This document shows positions 7,495 through 13,313 of a stretch of DNA of 13,313 bases, piece by piece. The translations under genes were made by a program, and so were the position numbers. The stretch is taken from the NCBI GenBank assembly GCA_002399565.1, contig DHDW01000015.1, forward strand, positions 29,233 to 42,545, read 5' to 3'. Numbering within the stretch: the first letter of the stretch is position 1; every line of letters begins with the position of its first letter. The notes below the pieces were generated by a model. That model saw only the letters and a program-made list of their open reading frames with translations, made no database searches and was not told the origin of the DNA. Source of the stretch: Bacteroidales bacterium UBA4866. Lineage in GTDB: Bacteria > Bacteroidota > Bacteroidia > Bacteroidales > P3.

Positions 7495-7578
7495 CCCTTA
7501 TCAAATTAATTTCCCCCTATTTAAAACCCATTTTATCCTATATCAAACTCATTTTCTCCTATTTTAAACTATTTAAAT
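7495..7578. repeat. Four tandem degenerate 21-bp repeats
   Basis: Units begin at 7495, 7516, 7537 and 7558, exactly 21 bp apart, the last three starting with CCTAT. The second and third units agree at 17 of 21 positions; the first and third at about 15; the third and fourth at 14. The theme is CCTAT, then T/A with AAAC, then CATTTT. The step is two helical turns. Confidence 0.7.
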
Positions 7579-7596
7579 AAGGCTTTCATCTCCCAT

Positions 7597-7717
7597 TCAT
7601 ATAATGATATAGCAAATATCATGCCATGAATTAGTCGGAATCATGGCATGATTCTTATCAATTCATGCCATGATTCTCTCCATTTCATGCCATGAATTTG
7701 AGTATTTCATGCCATGA
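7597..7717. repeat. Phased palindrome array, 11-bp sites at 22-bp intervals
   Basis: Sites start at 7597, 7619, 7641, 7663, 7685 and 7707. The last five are perfect 11-bp palindromes, TCATG-C-CATGA, with the third carrying the complementary central base (TCATG-G-CATGA). The first, TCATATAATGA, keeps the outer four bases of each arm. All 50 arm bases of the five perfect sites are identical, while the 11-bp spacers have drifted but kept their length. That pattern points to selection for protein sites on one face of the helix. The third site extends to a 17-bp palindrome (7638-7654 region). Confidence 0.9.
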
Positions 7718-7753
7718 ATTCGAGATCAAAGTCTTATTTAATTAGTTTTATCT

Positions 7754-7795
7754 CCTATCTTTTGAAATTAAAACCCTATAAAACGACTTCTAAAA
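7754..7795. repeat. Second pair of CCTAT-headed 21-bp units
   Basis: CCTAT recurs at 7754 and 7775, again 21 bp apart, on the other side of the palindrome array. Beyond the CCTAT head the resemblance to the left set is weak (A/T-rich with AAAAC). It may be a remnant or a mirrored flank of the same repeat family. Confidence 0.4.
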
Positions 7796-7826
7796 GAGAC
7801 TTTTTTATGTCTATATGCTTATTTTC

Positions 7827-7835
7827 TGTGGATAA
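7827..7835 (-). promoter_or_regulatory. Consensus DnaA box
   Basis: TGTGGATAA on the plus strand is the exact complement of TTATCCACA, the strongest DnaA binding sequence. It stands alone: no second perfect or one-mismatch box was found in 7450-7960, the nearest being TTCGGATAA (7932-7940) with two mismatches. A single box may regulate a gene or bind spare DnaA as easily as mark an origin. Confidence 0.5.
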
Positions 7836-7868
7836 CTGACAAAATAGGTAACACGCAAATTGTCATAG

Positions 7869-7931
7869 AGTTTTCAGCATAATGAAAACTTATGTCAATT
7901 TGGGTAAAAGTTTTCATCATACTAAAAACTT
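7869..7931. repeat. Two 23-bp palindromic direct repeats, 40 bp apart
   Basis: The unit at 7869-7891 and that at 7909-7931 agree at 20 of 23 positions. The first forms an 8-bp stem (AGTTTTCA 7869-7876 with TGAAAACT 7883-7890). The second forms a 9-bp stem (AAAAGTTTT 7906-7914 with AAAACTTTT 7925-7933). They lie just past the stop of the upstream minus-strand membrane-protein gene, so they could be a weak tandem terminator for it, or part of the neighbouring site array. No clean U-tract follows either hairpin. Confidence 0.6.
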
Positions 7932-7960
7932 TTCGGATAAATAAATATTTTATGGGAAGC

Positions 7961-9814
7961 TTATTGTTTTTCTTGAGATAAAACCCATTGGGCATCTTCT
8001 CTTAGTTGTCTTTTTAGACTTATGTTCTTTTCTTTGGATTTCTTTTTGATTTGACTATACCAGTTTGAATCGTTCTTTATGTTATTAATTAATTGATTCA
8101 ACTTATCAATTTCTTCTGCTGTTGAAAGCTTTTCTTTTTCATCCCAAGTTTGAATTGGATAGTGTATTTCTTTTGTTGGTATTTGTCTTATCACTCCTTT
8201 CAATGGTATTTCTATTAGATTGGTTGGCACAATGTCTTTTTGCTTTGGTGTCAATTGGTCGCCTCTTATTTGGGTGAGAAGGAGTTTTGATTTATTGAGG
8301 TATTGGTCTTGCACAAAGTAAACAACCCATACCTTTGTGCTGTCTTCTCTATAATCAACATAAAGGTCTTGATAGTTATCGTAAATATCTACATTCTTTT
8401 CACTTATCTTATAAACATAATCTCTCCAAATAAAGCTCTGAAGTGTTGCCCATTTGGCAAGGGAAGAAGTTGTGTTGTGAGCTTGACCAAGATAAATTAT
8501 TTGCTTATCAATATCTTGAATTGGTTTTTCTTTAATAAGTCTTTTGACTAAGGTTAGGCGTTCTGTTGACAGTTTTATATCGTTTCCAACTGCGTTATTC
8601 AGTCTTTGACTTTGAAAAGCCGTAAAGAAAACTAGCAGTGAAAGGAATATGATATAAGTTTTCTTTAAAAGAGGATATTTCTCCAAAAGGTTTTTTATTA
8701 GCAATATGATAGATATAATGCTAATGGTGTAGGCAAAGAAAGAGAAAAAGGTTGGAACATAGTTTTTGAGTTCTTGAAGGTAGTATTTCTTTGTTATGGC
8801 AATAAAACTTTGAGGTAAGAGGGCAAAAAGTATTCCTATAAAAAACAGGAGAATAAGAGTTTTGGACTTAATTTTTGTATTCCTTATTAAAGCAAGATAA
8901 GTAAGGGTTGCTATTAAAAGAGACGAAACAAAGAAAAGTATATTTGTCAGGGAAAGCAATGGAGTTGTTATCAGGTGTCTGTAGTCAAAATACACTTGAA
9001 GAGGAAGAGCATAGAGAGTTAGGTTATAGATTGTGTCTAAAATTCCTATTGGAGATAAGTTTTCCGCAATTTGTAACCCTGCGTATTGAGGAGGATTGTA
9101 ATGTTTAAAGCCAAAATATGCTATCAAATACATTGCACCAAAGATTAAATATGGCAATAAATCCTTAAAGACTAAAAACAAGGTTTGCTTTAAAGCTTTG
9201 TCCTCATTACTTCTTTTCCAAAAGGCAAGAATAGGGGAAACAAGATAATATATTAAGAAGGTTTCATAGTAAAGACTTGCAATAAACATTAGGAAAGAGG
9301 AAAGTAAAAGGTAGGATTTTTTGTTTGAATTGTAGTAAGAGAGCATTAAAGAAAAGGAAAACAAAATCATTGCGAGAGCAGATGTGAAATAGAAAGGATA
9401 GGAAGTTGTTGAACTATGGAAACCCATTATTTGGAAGGTTGAAATAAGCAAAAGAGAAGACAAAAGGGTGATATTGGAATTATTGAATAGCTTATTAACT
9501 AATTGAGCAAAAGCCACAAAGCATAAAGCAATTGGAAGGATGTATAGAGTGGAGAAATAAAGAGGAGAATCAATCAAATAAGGCAAAGCATATATCCAGC
9601 GAGTTATAAAGAAATAGAATCTACCATGAATATAGGGCAAATCGCCAACAACTTCTGGCCATCGTCCTGAGGTACAAAGAACATATAAATCAATATCATC
9701 TCCAACAGTAAAGCCTATCTTGGTTAATGGATAAAGAGCAATGATATAGATAATGAATAAAAGAAAATTTACTACTCTTTTTTCTTGCTTTGGTTCAATT
9801 GTACTAAGTTTCAT
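7961..9814 (-). CDS. Large membrane protein, probable GT-C-type glycosyltransferase
   Basis: A 617-residue protein with about ten hydrophobic segments over residues 15-400 and a soluble, probably periplasmic, C-terminal domain from about 405. Features seen in lipid-phosphosugar-dependent GT-C enzymes: an Asp pair in the first outside loop (VGDDID, Asp39-Asp40), a further YYETF motif after a membrane segment (182-186), and an aromatic-rich first loop (GRFYFFITRWIYALP). This layout resembles the GtrII/Glucos_trans_II or related glycosyltransferase groups, but no family signature is decisive. It starts 26 bp after the rRNA methyltransferase stop with no promoter box between, so the two are likely co-transcribed. 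No other cell-envelope sugar gene is nearby, so donor and acceptor cannot be guessed. Membrane topology is secure; transferase activity is an inference. Confidence 0.65.
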   Translation of the reverse strand: MKLSTIEPKQEKRVVNFLLFIIYIIALYPLTKIGFTVGDDIDLYVLCTSGRWPEVVGDLPYIHGRFYFFITRWIYALPYLIDSPLYFSTLYILPIALCFVAFAQLVNKLFNNSNITLLSSLLLISTFQIMGFHSSTTSYPFYFTSALAMILFSFSLMLSYYNSNKKSYLLLSSFLMFIASLYYETFLIYYLVSPILAFWKRSNEDKALKQTLFLVFKDLLPYLIFGAMYLIAYFGFKHYNPPQYAGLQIAENLSPIGILDTIYNLTLYALPLQVYFDYRHLITTPLLSLTNILFFVSSLLIATLTYLALIRNTKIKSKTLILLFFIGILFALLPQSFIAITKKYYLQELKNYVPTFFSFFAYTISIISIILLIKNLLEKYPLLKKTYIIFLSLLVFFTAFQSQRLNNAVGNDIKLSTERLTLVKRLIKEKPIQDIDKQIIYLGQAHNTTSSLAKWATLQSFIWRDYVYKISEKNVDIYDNYQDLYVDYREDSTKVWVVYFVQDQYLNKSKLLLTQIRGDQLTPKQKDIVPTNLIEIPLKGVIRQIPTKEIHYPIQTWDEKEKLSTAEEIDKLNQLINNIKNDSNWYSQIKKKSKEKNISLKRQLREDAQWVLSQEKQ

Positions 9815-9840
9815 ATTTCTTTATTTATGTAATTAACTCC

Positions 9841-10599
9841 TTATCCTCTTCTTTTGAACTCTGAAACAATTATTCCTGTTGCAATACTTGCATTAAGAGA
9901 TTCAGCTTTTTGGTTTATGGAGAAATTAGGTATTGTTATTGGGTTATTAACTAAAGGAAGTATCTCATTACTTATGCCGTGAGACTCGCTACCAATAATA
10001 ATTATGCCTTGCTTTTGAACTTGCTTTTCATATATATTCTCTCCATTTTCAACAATAGTTCCATAAATTGGATAATCTTTTGGAAGGTTTTGAAGATGAG
10101 ATTTAAGATTATGATAAGAAACATTTACTCTAAACAAAGAACCCATTGTGGATTGAATTGTTTTAGGATTAAATTGGTCAACTGTATTTTCAGAACACAT
10201 AATATCTTCAATACCGAACCAGTGAGCAATTCTAATTATTGTTCCTAAATTGCCAGGGTCGTTAATTTGGTCTAAAGCAATAACCAACTTGTCTTTTAAA
10301 ACAATTTCTTTTGAAGAAGGAGCTTTAACAACAGCCAATACCTGATTGGGAGTAGAAAAAGAACTTATTTTCTTTAAATCATCCTCGTTTACCTCAATTA
10401 TATTATTGGTTTTATTAGTTATTATGTTAGAATTATCATCCAACCATTGCTTTAAGGCACAAATTGTTTCAATTTCAAAAGAAGAGTTCAATAGTTCATT
10501 AACAACCTTAACTCCTTCAACAACAAAAACCTTATCCTGATTTCTATACTTTGACTCTTTATAGGAAGATATTCTCTTTATTAGTGCTTTGGACAACAT
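9841..10599 (-). CDS. SpoU/TrmH-family RNA 2'-O-methyltransferase
   Basis: A 252-residue SPOUT methyltransferase that would transfer methyl from S-adenosylmethionine to a ribose 2'-OH in rRNA or tRNA. An N-terminal substrate-binding domain (about 1-95, with VFVVEGVKVVNELL at 24-37) precedes the trefoil-knot domain. Its three motifs are clear: DPGNLGTIIRIAHWFG at 114-129 with Arg123, IIGSESHGIS at 201-210 with Glu205, and IPNFSINQKAESLNASIA at 223-240 with Asn236. The N-terminal 'VVEG.k.v.e' feature is shared with RlmB and TsnR-type enzymes; the exact target base cannot be told. It has its own -7 element just past the rplI terminator and leads into the membrane-protein gene. Family assignment is firm. 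Confidence 0.9.
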   Translation of the reverse strand: MLSKALIKRISSYKESKYRNQDKVFVVEGVKVVNELLNSSFEIETICALKQWLDDNSNIITNKTNNIIEVNEDDLKKISSFSTPNQVLAVVKAPSSKEIVLKDKLVIALDQINDPGNLGTIIRIAHWFGIEDIMCSENTVDQFNPKTIQSTMGSLFRVNVSYHNLKSHLQNLPKDYPIYGTIVENGENIYEKQVQKQGIIIIGSESHGISNEILPLVNNPITIPNFSINQKAESLNASIATGIIVSEFKRRG

Positions 10600-10620
10600 T
10601 ACTTATTTGATTTATAATTG

Positions 10621-10628
10621 CAAAAGTA
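10621..10628 (-). promoter_or_regulatory. -7 promoter element for the SpoU methyltransferase
   Basis: On the minus strand this reads TACTTTTG, an exact TAnnTTTG match 21 bp before the ATG. No TTG lies at the normal 19-21 bp upstream, so only one box supports it. It sits directly after the ribosomal operon terminator, as expected for a new transcription unit. Confidence 0.5.
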
Positions 10629-10660
10629 AACTTTTTTATAGAATTTATTTGGATTGAGCA

Positions 10661-10697
10661 ACAAAAAAAGACCTTTGAGAAACTTCCCAAAGGTCTT
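10661..10697 (-). terminator. Rho-independent terminator of rpsF-rpsR-rplI
   Basis: AAGACCTTTG (10668-10677) and CAAAGGTCTT (10688-10697) form a perfect 10-bp stem with a 10-base loop. Read on the minus strand it is followed by seven T residues (10663-10669, partly in the stem). It lies 28 bp after the rplI stop. Confidence 0.92.
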
Positions 10698-10724
10698 ATT
10701 ATGTTTTTTGAATTACTGTAGTGA

Positions 10725-11177
10725 TTATTCAGCTACAACTTCAAATTCAATTTCTGCTTTAAGATCTTTATAAGCTGAAATAGTTGCTTTATAAGTTCCA
10801 AGAGTTTTTATTGCATCGCCCTTGATAGAAATTCTTTTTCTGTCAACTTCAATATCAAATTGTTGTTTGATTGAATCAGCAAGTTGAATTGCGTTAACTG
10901 AACCGAATATCTTACCATTTTCTGATGCCTTTGCTCCAATCTTCAAACCTTCAATCTTAGCATAAGCAGCAACTAAAGTTTCTGCATCCTTACGCAATTT
11001 TTCTTCTTTAAAAGCTCTTTGCTTAAGGTTTTCTGCAATAATTTTCTTGTTTGAAGCAGTTGCAACCATTGCATATCCTTGAGGAATTAGAAAGTTATTT
11101 GCATAACCATCTTTAACCTTTACTATGTCGTCCTTGTAGCCAAGGTTGCTCATATCTTGTTTTAATATAATTTCCAT
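10725..11177 (-). CDS. rplI: 50S ribosomal protein bL9
   Basis: bL9, 150 residues as expected, binds 23S rRNA near the L1 stalk base and reaches along the ribosome to help keep the reading frame. The N-terminal domain is typical: MEIILKQDMSNLGYKDDIVKVKDGYANNFLIPQGYA, including the GYARNFLIP-like signature (here GYANNFLIP, 24-32). A charged connecting helix (about 42-75) and the C-terminal domain from about 80 follow. Last gene of the rpsF-rpsR-rplI operon, 19 bp after rpsR. It is the only gene in the window with a strong Shine-Dalgarno sequence, TAAGGAGGG directly after the rpsR stop. Confidence 0.97.
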   Translation of the reverse strand: MEIILKQDMSNLGYKDDIVKVKDGYANNFLIPQGYAMVATASNKKIIAENLKQRAFKEEKLRKDAETLVAAYAKIEGLKIGAKASENGKIFGSVNAIQLADSIKQQFDIEVDRKRISIKGDAIKTLGTYKATISAYKDLKAEIEFEVVAE

Positions 11178-11186
11178 CTATGATTT

Positions 11187-11195
11187 CCCTCCTTA
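11187..11195 (-). promoter_or_regulatory. Strong Shine-Dalgarno of rplI
   Basis: On the minus strand TAAGGAGGG begins one base after the rpsR stop codon and ends 9 nt before the rplI ATG. It matches the anti-Shine-Dalgarno at seven or more positions. No other start codon in this window has anything comparable, in line with the usual lack of Shine-Dalgarno sequences in Bacteroidota mRNAs. Confidence 0.8.
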
Positions 11196-11196
11196 A

Positions 11197-11463
11197 TTAT
11201 TTTAATAAATCTGCAACGTAAGGCATAAGGGCCAAATGACGTGCTCTTTTAACTGCTTGTGCAACCTTCTTTTGATATTTGTTAGATGTTCCGGTTAATC
11301 TTCTTGGAAGAAGTTTACCTTGCTCGTTAACAAACTTTAAAAGGAAATCTGCATCTTTATAATCTATATACTTAATACCACTTTTCTTGAAGCGGCAGTA
11401 TTTTTTTCTTTGAGTTTCAACCGTAATTGGGGTTAAATATTTTATTTCTGTTTCGTTTGCCAT
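11197..11463 (-). CDS. rpsR: 30S ribosomal protein bS18
   Basis: bS18, 88 residues, sits on the 30S platform as a partner of bS6. The core is easily recognised: [25 protein letters not shown] (20-44), [32 protein letters not shown] (51-82). A single Cys at position 23 remains of the zinc-type N-terminus. Middle gene of the operon, 21 bp after rpsF, with only a weak purine stretch (AGAAGAG) ahead of its ATG. In Bacteroidota, bS18 with bS6 and bS21 forms the pocket that hides the 3' end of 16S rRNA, which gives the downstream rplI ribosome-binding site special interest. Confidence 0.97.
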   Translation of the reverse strand: MANETEIKYLTPITVETQRKKYCRFKKSGIKYIDYKDADFLLKFVNEQGKLLPRRLTGTSNKYQKKVAQAVKRARHLALMPYVADLLK

Positions 11464-11484
11464 TTCTCTTCTGGGTTTTAAATA

Positions 11485-11889
11485 TTAATTTTCAACTTCT
11501 TCAGTTGACTTAGGCTTAACAATTTCTTGTTTTGCCATAGCAGCTTCTTGTTGTTTTCTCATACCACCTGAACGTTTCTTTTCGTTGTATGCAATTGCAT
11601 GTTTGTCTAAAGAAACAGTTAAAAAACGAAGAAGTTTTTCATCTCTTTTGTAAGCTGTTTCAAGCTTAGCAATAAATTCTCCTTCTGATTTAAACTCTAT
11701 TAGATAATAGAATCCTGTAGATTTCTTTTGGATAGGATATGCCAATTTACGCATTCCCCAATTGTTTTCATAAACAATTTCAGCTCCACTTTCAGCCAAT
11801 AATGACTGATACTTTTTTACCGTCTCCTTTATCTGTTGTTCAGATAAAACGGGAGTCATAATGAAAACGGTTTCGTACTGTCTTACCAT
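11485..11889 (-). CDS. rpsF: 30S ribosomal protein bS6
   Basis: bS6, 134 residues: the ferredoxin-like fold covers about 1-100 ([20 protein letters not shown] at the start, [24 protein letters not shown] at about 43-66, and [13 protein letters not shown] at 86-98). A charged, Lys/Glu/Gln-rich tail runs to the end, longer than the minimal protein but common in this phylum. First gene of the operon. A two-box promoter lies about 55 bp upstream; no Shine-Dalgarno precedes the ATG. bS6-bS18 complexes autoregulate this operon in several bacteria through a leader motif, but I do not see that motif here. Confidence 0.97.
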   Translation of the reverse strand: MVRQYETVFIMTPVLSEQQIKETVKKYQSLLAESGAEIVYENNWGMRKLAYPIQKKSTGFYYLIEFKSEGEFIAKLETAYKRDEKLLRFLTVSLDKHAIAYNEKKRSGGMRKQQEAAMAKQEIVKPKSTEEVEN

Positions 11890-11921
11890 TAATTATTCGA
11901 TTTGAATTAATAAATTATATT

Positions 11922-11937
11922 CTTTTCCCTTGAAAAG
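11922..11937 (-). other. Hairpin at the 5' end of the rpsF leader RNA
   Basis: CTTTTC and GAAAAG (11922-11927 and 11932-11937) pair over 6 bp around a four-base loop. The predicted transcription start is about 11937, so the stem would form the extreme 5' end of the operon mRNA, where it could slow decay. It lacks the features of the known bS6:bS18-binding leader. Confidence 0.4.
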
Positions 11938-11943
11938 AGTTTG

Positions 11944-11973
11944 CAAAAATACAATATTTTTCCATTCTTACAA
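11944..11973 (-). promoter_or_regulatory. Promoter of the rpsF-rpsR-rplI operon
   Basis: On the minus strand TTG (11971-11973) is followed after 19 bp by TATTTTTG (11944-11951), a full match to the two-element Bacteroidota promoter. Transcription would start near 11937, about 48 nt before the rpsF ATG. Confidence 0.68.
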
Positions 11974-12045
11974 GCATTTACACCTAAATTTTGCATCAAA
12001 TATGTAATTTGCAATATTATTTCTCACTAAAAAGCAATCAAAAAG

Positions 12046-12079
12046 AAAAAAAAGGAGCTATACTTACAACATAACTCCT
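12046..12079 (-). terminator. Rho-independent terminator of secA
   Basis: AGGAGCTAT (12053-12061) pairs with ATAACTCCT (12071-12079) except for one central mismatch, around a nine-base loop. On the minus strand the stem runs into eight T residues (12046-12053). It lies 25 bp after the secA stop and separates secA from the ribosomal operon. Confidence 0.85.
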
Positions 12080-12104
12080 CTTTGTGTTTGAAAATCTGGT
12101 TTGA

Positions 12105-13313
12105 TTATTCGTTTTTGCCGTGGCAGTTTTTATATTTCTTACCACTTCCACAAGGACATTCTTCATTTCTTCCTACCCTTTTCTCAACATGAACTGGTTG
12201 AACTTTTTGAGGTTCTGAAGGATTGTCTGCTTTAAGTTCTTCTCTTGTTGTTCTAAGTTTTCTATTATCGCTTTGAGGCAATTGAGTTTGCTTTACTTCA
12301 CTTTCTCCTATTGGAAGAGTTGCACGACATAGGAAAGAAGTTATATCCTTATTGATTTCATTAATCATTTTTTCAAATAAGCCAAAGGATTCTAACTTGT
12401 AAATTAACAATGGATCTTTTTGTTCGTAAGAAGCTGCTTGAACTGATTGTTTCAAATCATCAAGTTCTCTTAAGTGTTCCTTCCAAGCGTTGTCAATTAT
12501 ATGTAGAGTTATGCTCTTTTCTATTGAAAGACCAATTTCTTTACCATTAGTTATATATGATTTTTCAATTGGAGCAATAGCATTCATCATCTTTACTCCA
12601 TCAGTTACAGGGAAAGCTATGTTTTCGTATGTATAGTTTTTACTTTCGTAGATGTTTTTAACATAAGGGAAAGCTAATTGTGCTATTCTTTCCATTCTTT
12701 CCTTATAGGTTGAATAAACTAAGTCAAAAAGCTCTTCTGTCAAATCAGATTTCTTAGTATTTGAGAAAGTTCTGCTATCTTGAATTGGGCATTCCATTGA
12801 TGTTAACTTAATAAACTCAAGTTGAAATCCTTCAAAATCTCCATTATTATGATATTCATTAATCATATACTCTAAAGTATCGTACATCATATTGGAAATA
12901 TCAATAGAAAGTTTATCTCCATAAAGCGCATTACGACGTTTTGAATAAATAACTTCACGTTGATTATTCATTACGTCATCATATTCCAATAGTCTCTTTC
13001 TTGTTCCAAAGTTATTTTCTTCAACTTTTCTTTGTGCTCTTTCGATGCTCTTTGTCATCATTGAGTGTTGGATAACTTCTCCTTCTTTTAGTCCAAGTCT
13101 ATCCATAACCTTACTCATTCTGTCGGAACCGAAAAGTCGCATTAAGTTATCTTCCAAAGAAACAAAGAACTGACTACTTCCTGGATCTCCTTGACGTCCT
13201 GCACGTCCTCTTAACTGGCGGTCAACTCTTCGTGATTCATGTCGTTCAGTACCTATAATTGCCAATCCTCCTGAATCTTTTACCCCTTCTCCAAGCTTAA
13301 TGTCGGTACCACG
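12105..13313 (-). CDS. secA: Preprotein translocase ATPase SecA, C-terminal part (5' end outside window)
   Basis: SecA is the cytoplasmic ATPase that pushes unfolded preproteins through SecYEG. The 402 C-terminal residues are present; the frame stays open through the right edge, and the TTG at 13265 is an internal Leu ([10 protein letters not shown] precedes it), not a start. Visible: the end of nucleotide-binding domain 2 with helicase motif VI ([19 protein letters not shown]), the helical wing and scaffold regions ([18 protein letters not shown]; the [20 protein letters not shown] stretch), a variable linker, and the zinc-binding SecB/ribosome-contact tail [18 protein letters not shown]. 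The intact zinc motif (CxCx8CH) shows the C-terminus is complete. A terminator follows. The full protein is likely about 1,000-1,100 residues. Confidence 0.97.
   Translation of the reverse strand, partial: RGTDIKLGEGVKDSGGLAIIGTERHESRRVDRQLRGRAGRQGDPGSSQFFVSLEDNLMRLFGSDRMSKVMDRLGLKEGEVIQHSMMTKSIERAQRKVEENNFGTRKRLLEYDDVMNNQREVIYSKRRNALYGDKLSIDISNMMYDTLEYMINEYHNNGDFEGFQLEFIKLTSMECPIQDSRTFSNTKKSDLTEELFDLVYSTYKERMERIAQLAFPYVKNIYESKNYTYENIAFPVTDGVKMMNAIAPIEKSYITNGKEIGLSIEKSITLHIIDNAWKEHLRELDDLKQSVQAASYEQKDPLLIYKLESFGLFEKMINEINKDITSFLCRATLPIGESEVKQTQLPQSDNRKLRTTREELKADNPSEPQKVQPVHVEKRVGRNEECPCGSGKKYKNCHGKNE

Larger units (their letters stand above)
7450..7960. other. 511-bp repeat-rich non-coding region upstream of the HU-related gene
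   Basis: No plausible gene is present in any frame. From left to right it holds four degenerate 21-bp repeats (7495-7578), six phased 11-bp palindromes at 22-bp steps (7597-7717), two more CCTAT-headed 21-bp units (7754-7795), one perfect DnaA-box sequence (7827-7835) and two 23-bp palindromic repeats (7869-7931). The 145 bases 7436-7580 contain no G on the plus strand. The arrangement suggests a protein-loading site; specific parts are listed separately. Confidence 0.8.

Noticed and set aside
7597..7717. CRISPR array
   Set aside because: The repeat unit is an 11-bp palindrome with 11-bp spacers, far shorter than any CRISPR repeat or spacer, and no cas gene is present.
7450..7960. Chromosomal oriC
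   Set aside because: Only one DnaA box with good match, no DnaA-box cluster, no dnaA/dnaN nearby, and highly expressed genes to the right run toward the region. Kept only as one possibility within a broader finding.
8303..9108. Plus-strand reading frames inside the membrane-protein gene
   Set aside because: They are opposite-strand shadows of the 617-residue gene, with no recognisable domains or start signals.
11890..11937. Known bS6:bS18-binding leader motif of rpsF
   Set aside because: Only a simple 6-bp hairpin with an AAGG-type loop is seen; the conserved loop and bulge of that motif were not found.
12051..12057. Plus-strand Shine-Dalgarno AAAGGAG
   Set aside because: It is part of the secA terminator stem, and no open reading frame follows it.
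13263..13265. TTG at 13265 as a start codon for a 386-residue protein
   Set aside because: The codons upstream continue the conserved SecA sequence ([10 protein letters not shown]) to the window edge; this is an internal leucine.

Overview
The window looks like chromosomal DNA from a low-GC member of the Bacteroidota, most likely Bacteroidales. Three things support this. The proteins are of Bacteroidota type: a TonB with a proline/acidic linker, a TGS-type nucleoside kinase, a short HU-related protein with a Bacteroidota-style N-terminal domain, and SecA with the [11 protein letters not shown] scaffold helix. Several genes are preceded by the Bacteroidota -7 promoter element TAnnTTTG. Almost no start codon has a Shine-Dalgarno sequence. 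No genus is claimed.

Left block (1-3340, minus strand): a TonB-family energy transducer with its own promoter, then a two-gene unit of a ThiF/TcdA-type tRNA t6A dehydratase overlapping a long nucleoside kinase. Centre-left block (3475-6730, plus strand): a polytopic membrane protein resembling the DUF6427 family, purQ, a strong terminator hairpin, rnhB, and a secreted protein of unknown function whose promoter lies in the end of rnhB.

Centre (6731-7960): the plus-strand genes meet an HU-related DNA-binding protein gene on the minus strand. The 511 bp upstream of that gene hold the most unusual DNA in the window. There is a phased array of 11-bp perfect palindromes TCATG(C/G)CATGA at exactly 22-bp steps, five perfect copies plus one degenerate. 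It is flanked by CCTAT-headed 21-bp repeats, then a single perfect DnaA-box sequence and two 23-bp palindromic repeats. A 145-base stretch of the plus strand contains no G, so the HU leader RNA would contain no C. This looks like a nucleoprotein-assembly or regulatory site; its function is not known to me.

Right block (7961-13313, minus strand): the C-terminal part of secA with its terminator; the ribosomal operon rpsF-rpsR-rplI with a good promoter and a textbook terminator; then a SpoU/TrmH-family rRNA methyltransferase with its own -7 element, followed closely by a large membrane protein that resembles GT-C glycosyltransferases. The rpsR-rplI junction carries the only strong Shine-Dalgarno sequence in the window. 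This is notable because bS6 and bS18, encoded just upstream, help hide the anti-Shine-Dalgarno in Bacteroidota ribosomes.

Most of the window is ordinary housekeeping: secretion, ribosome, purine synthesis, RNA modification and RNA-DNA hybrid removal. No mobile element, tRNA, rRNA or CRISPR array was seen.
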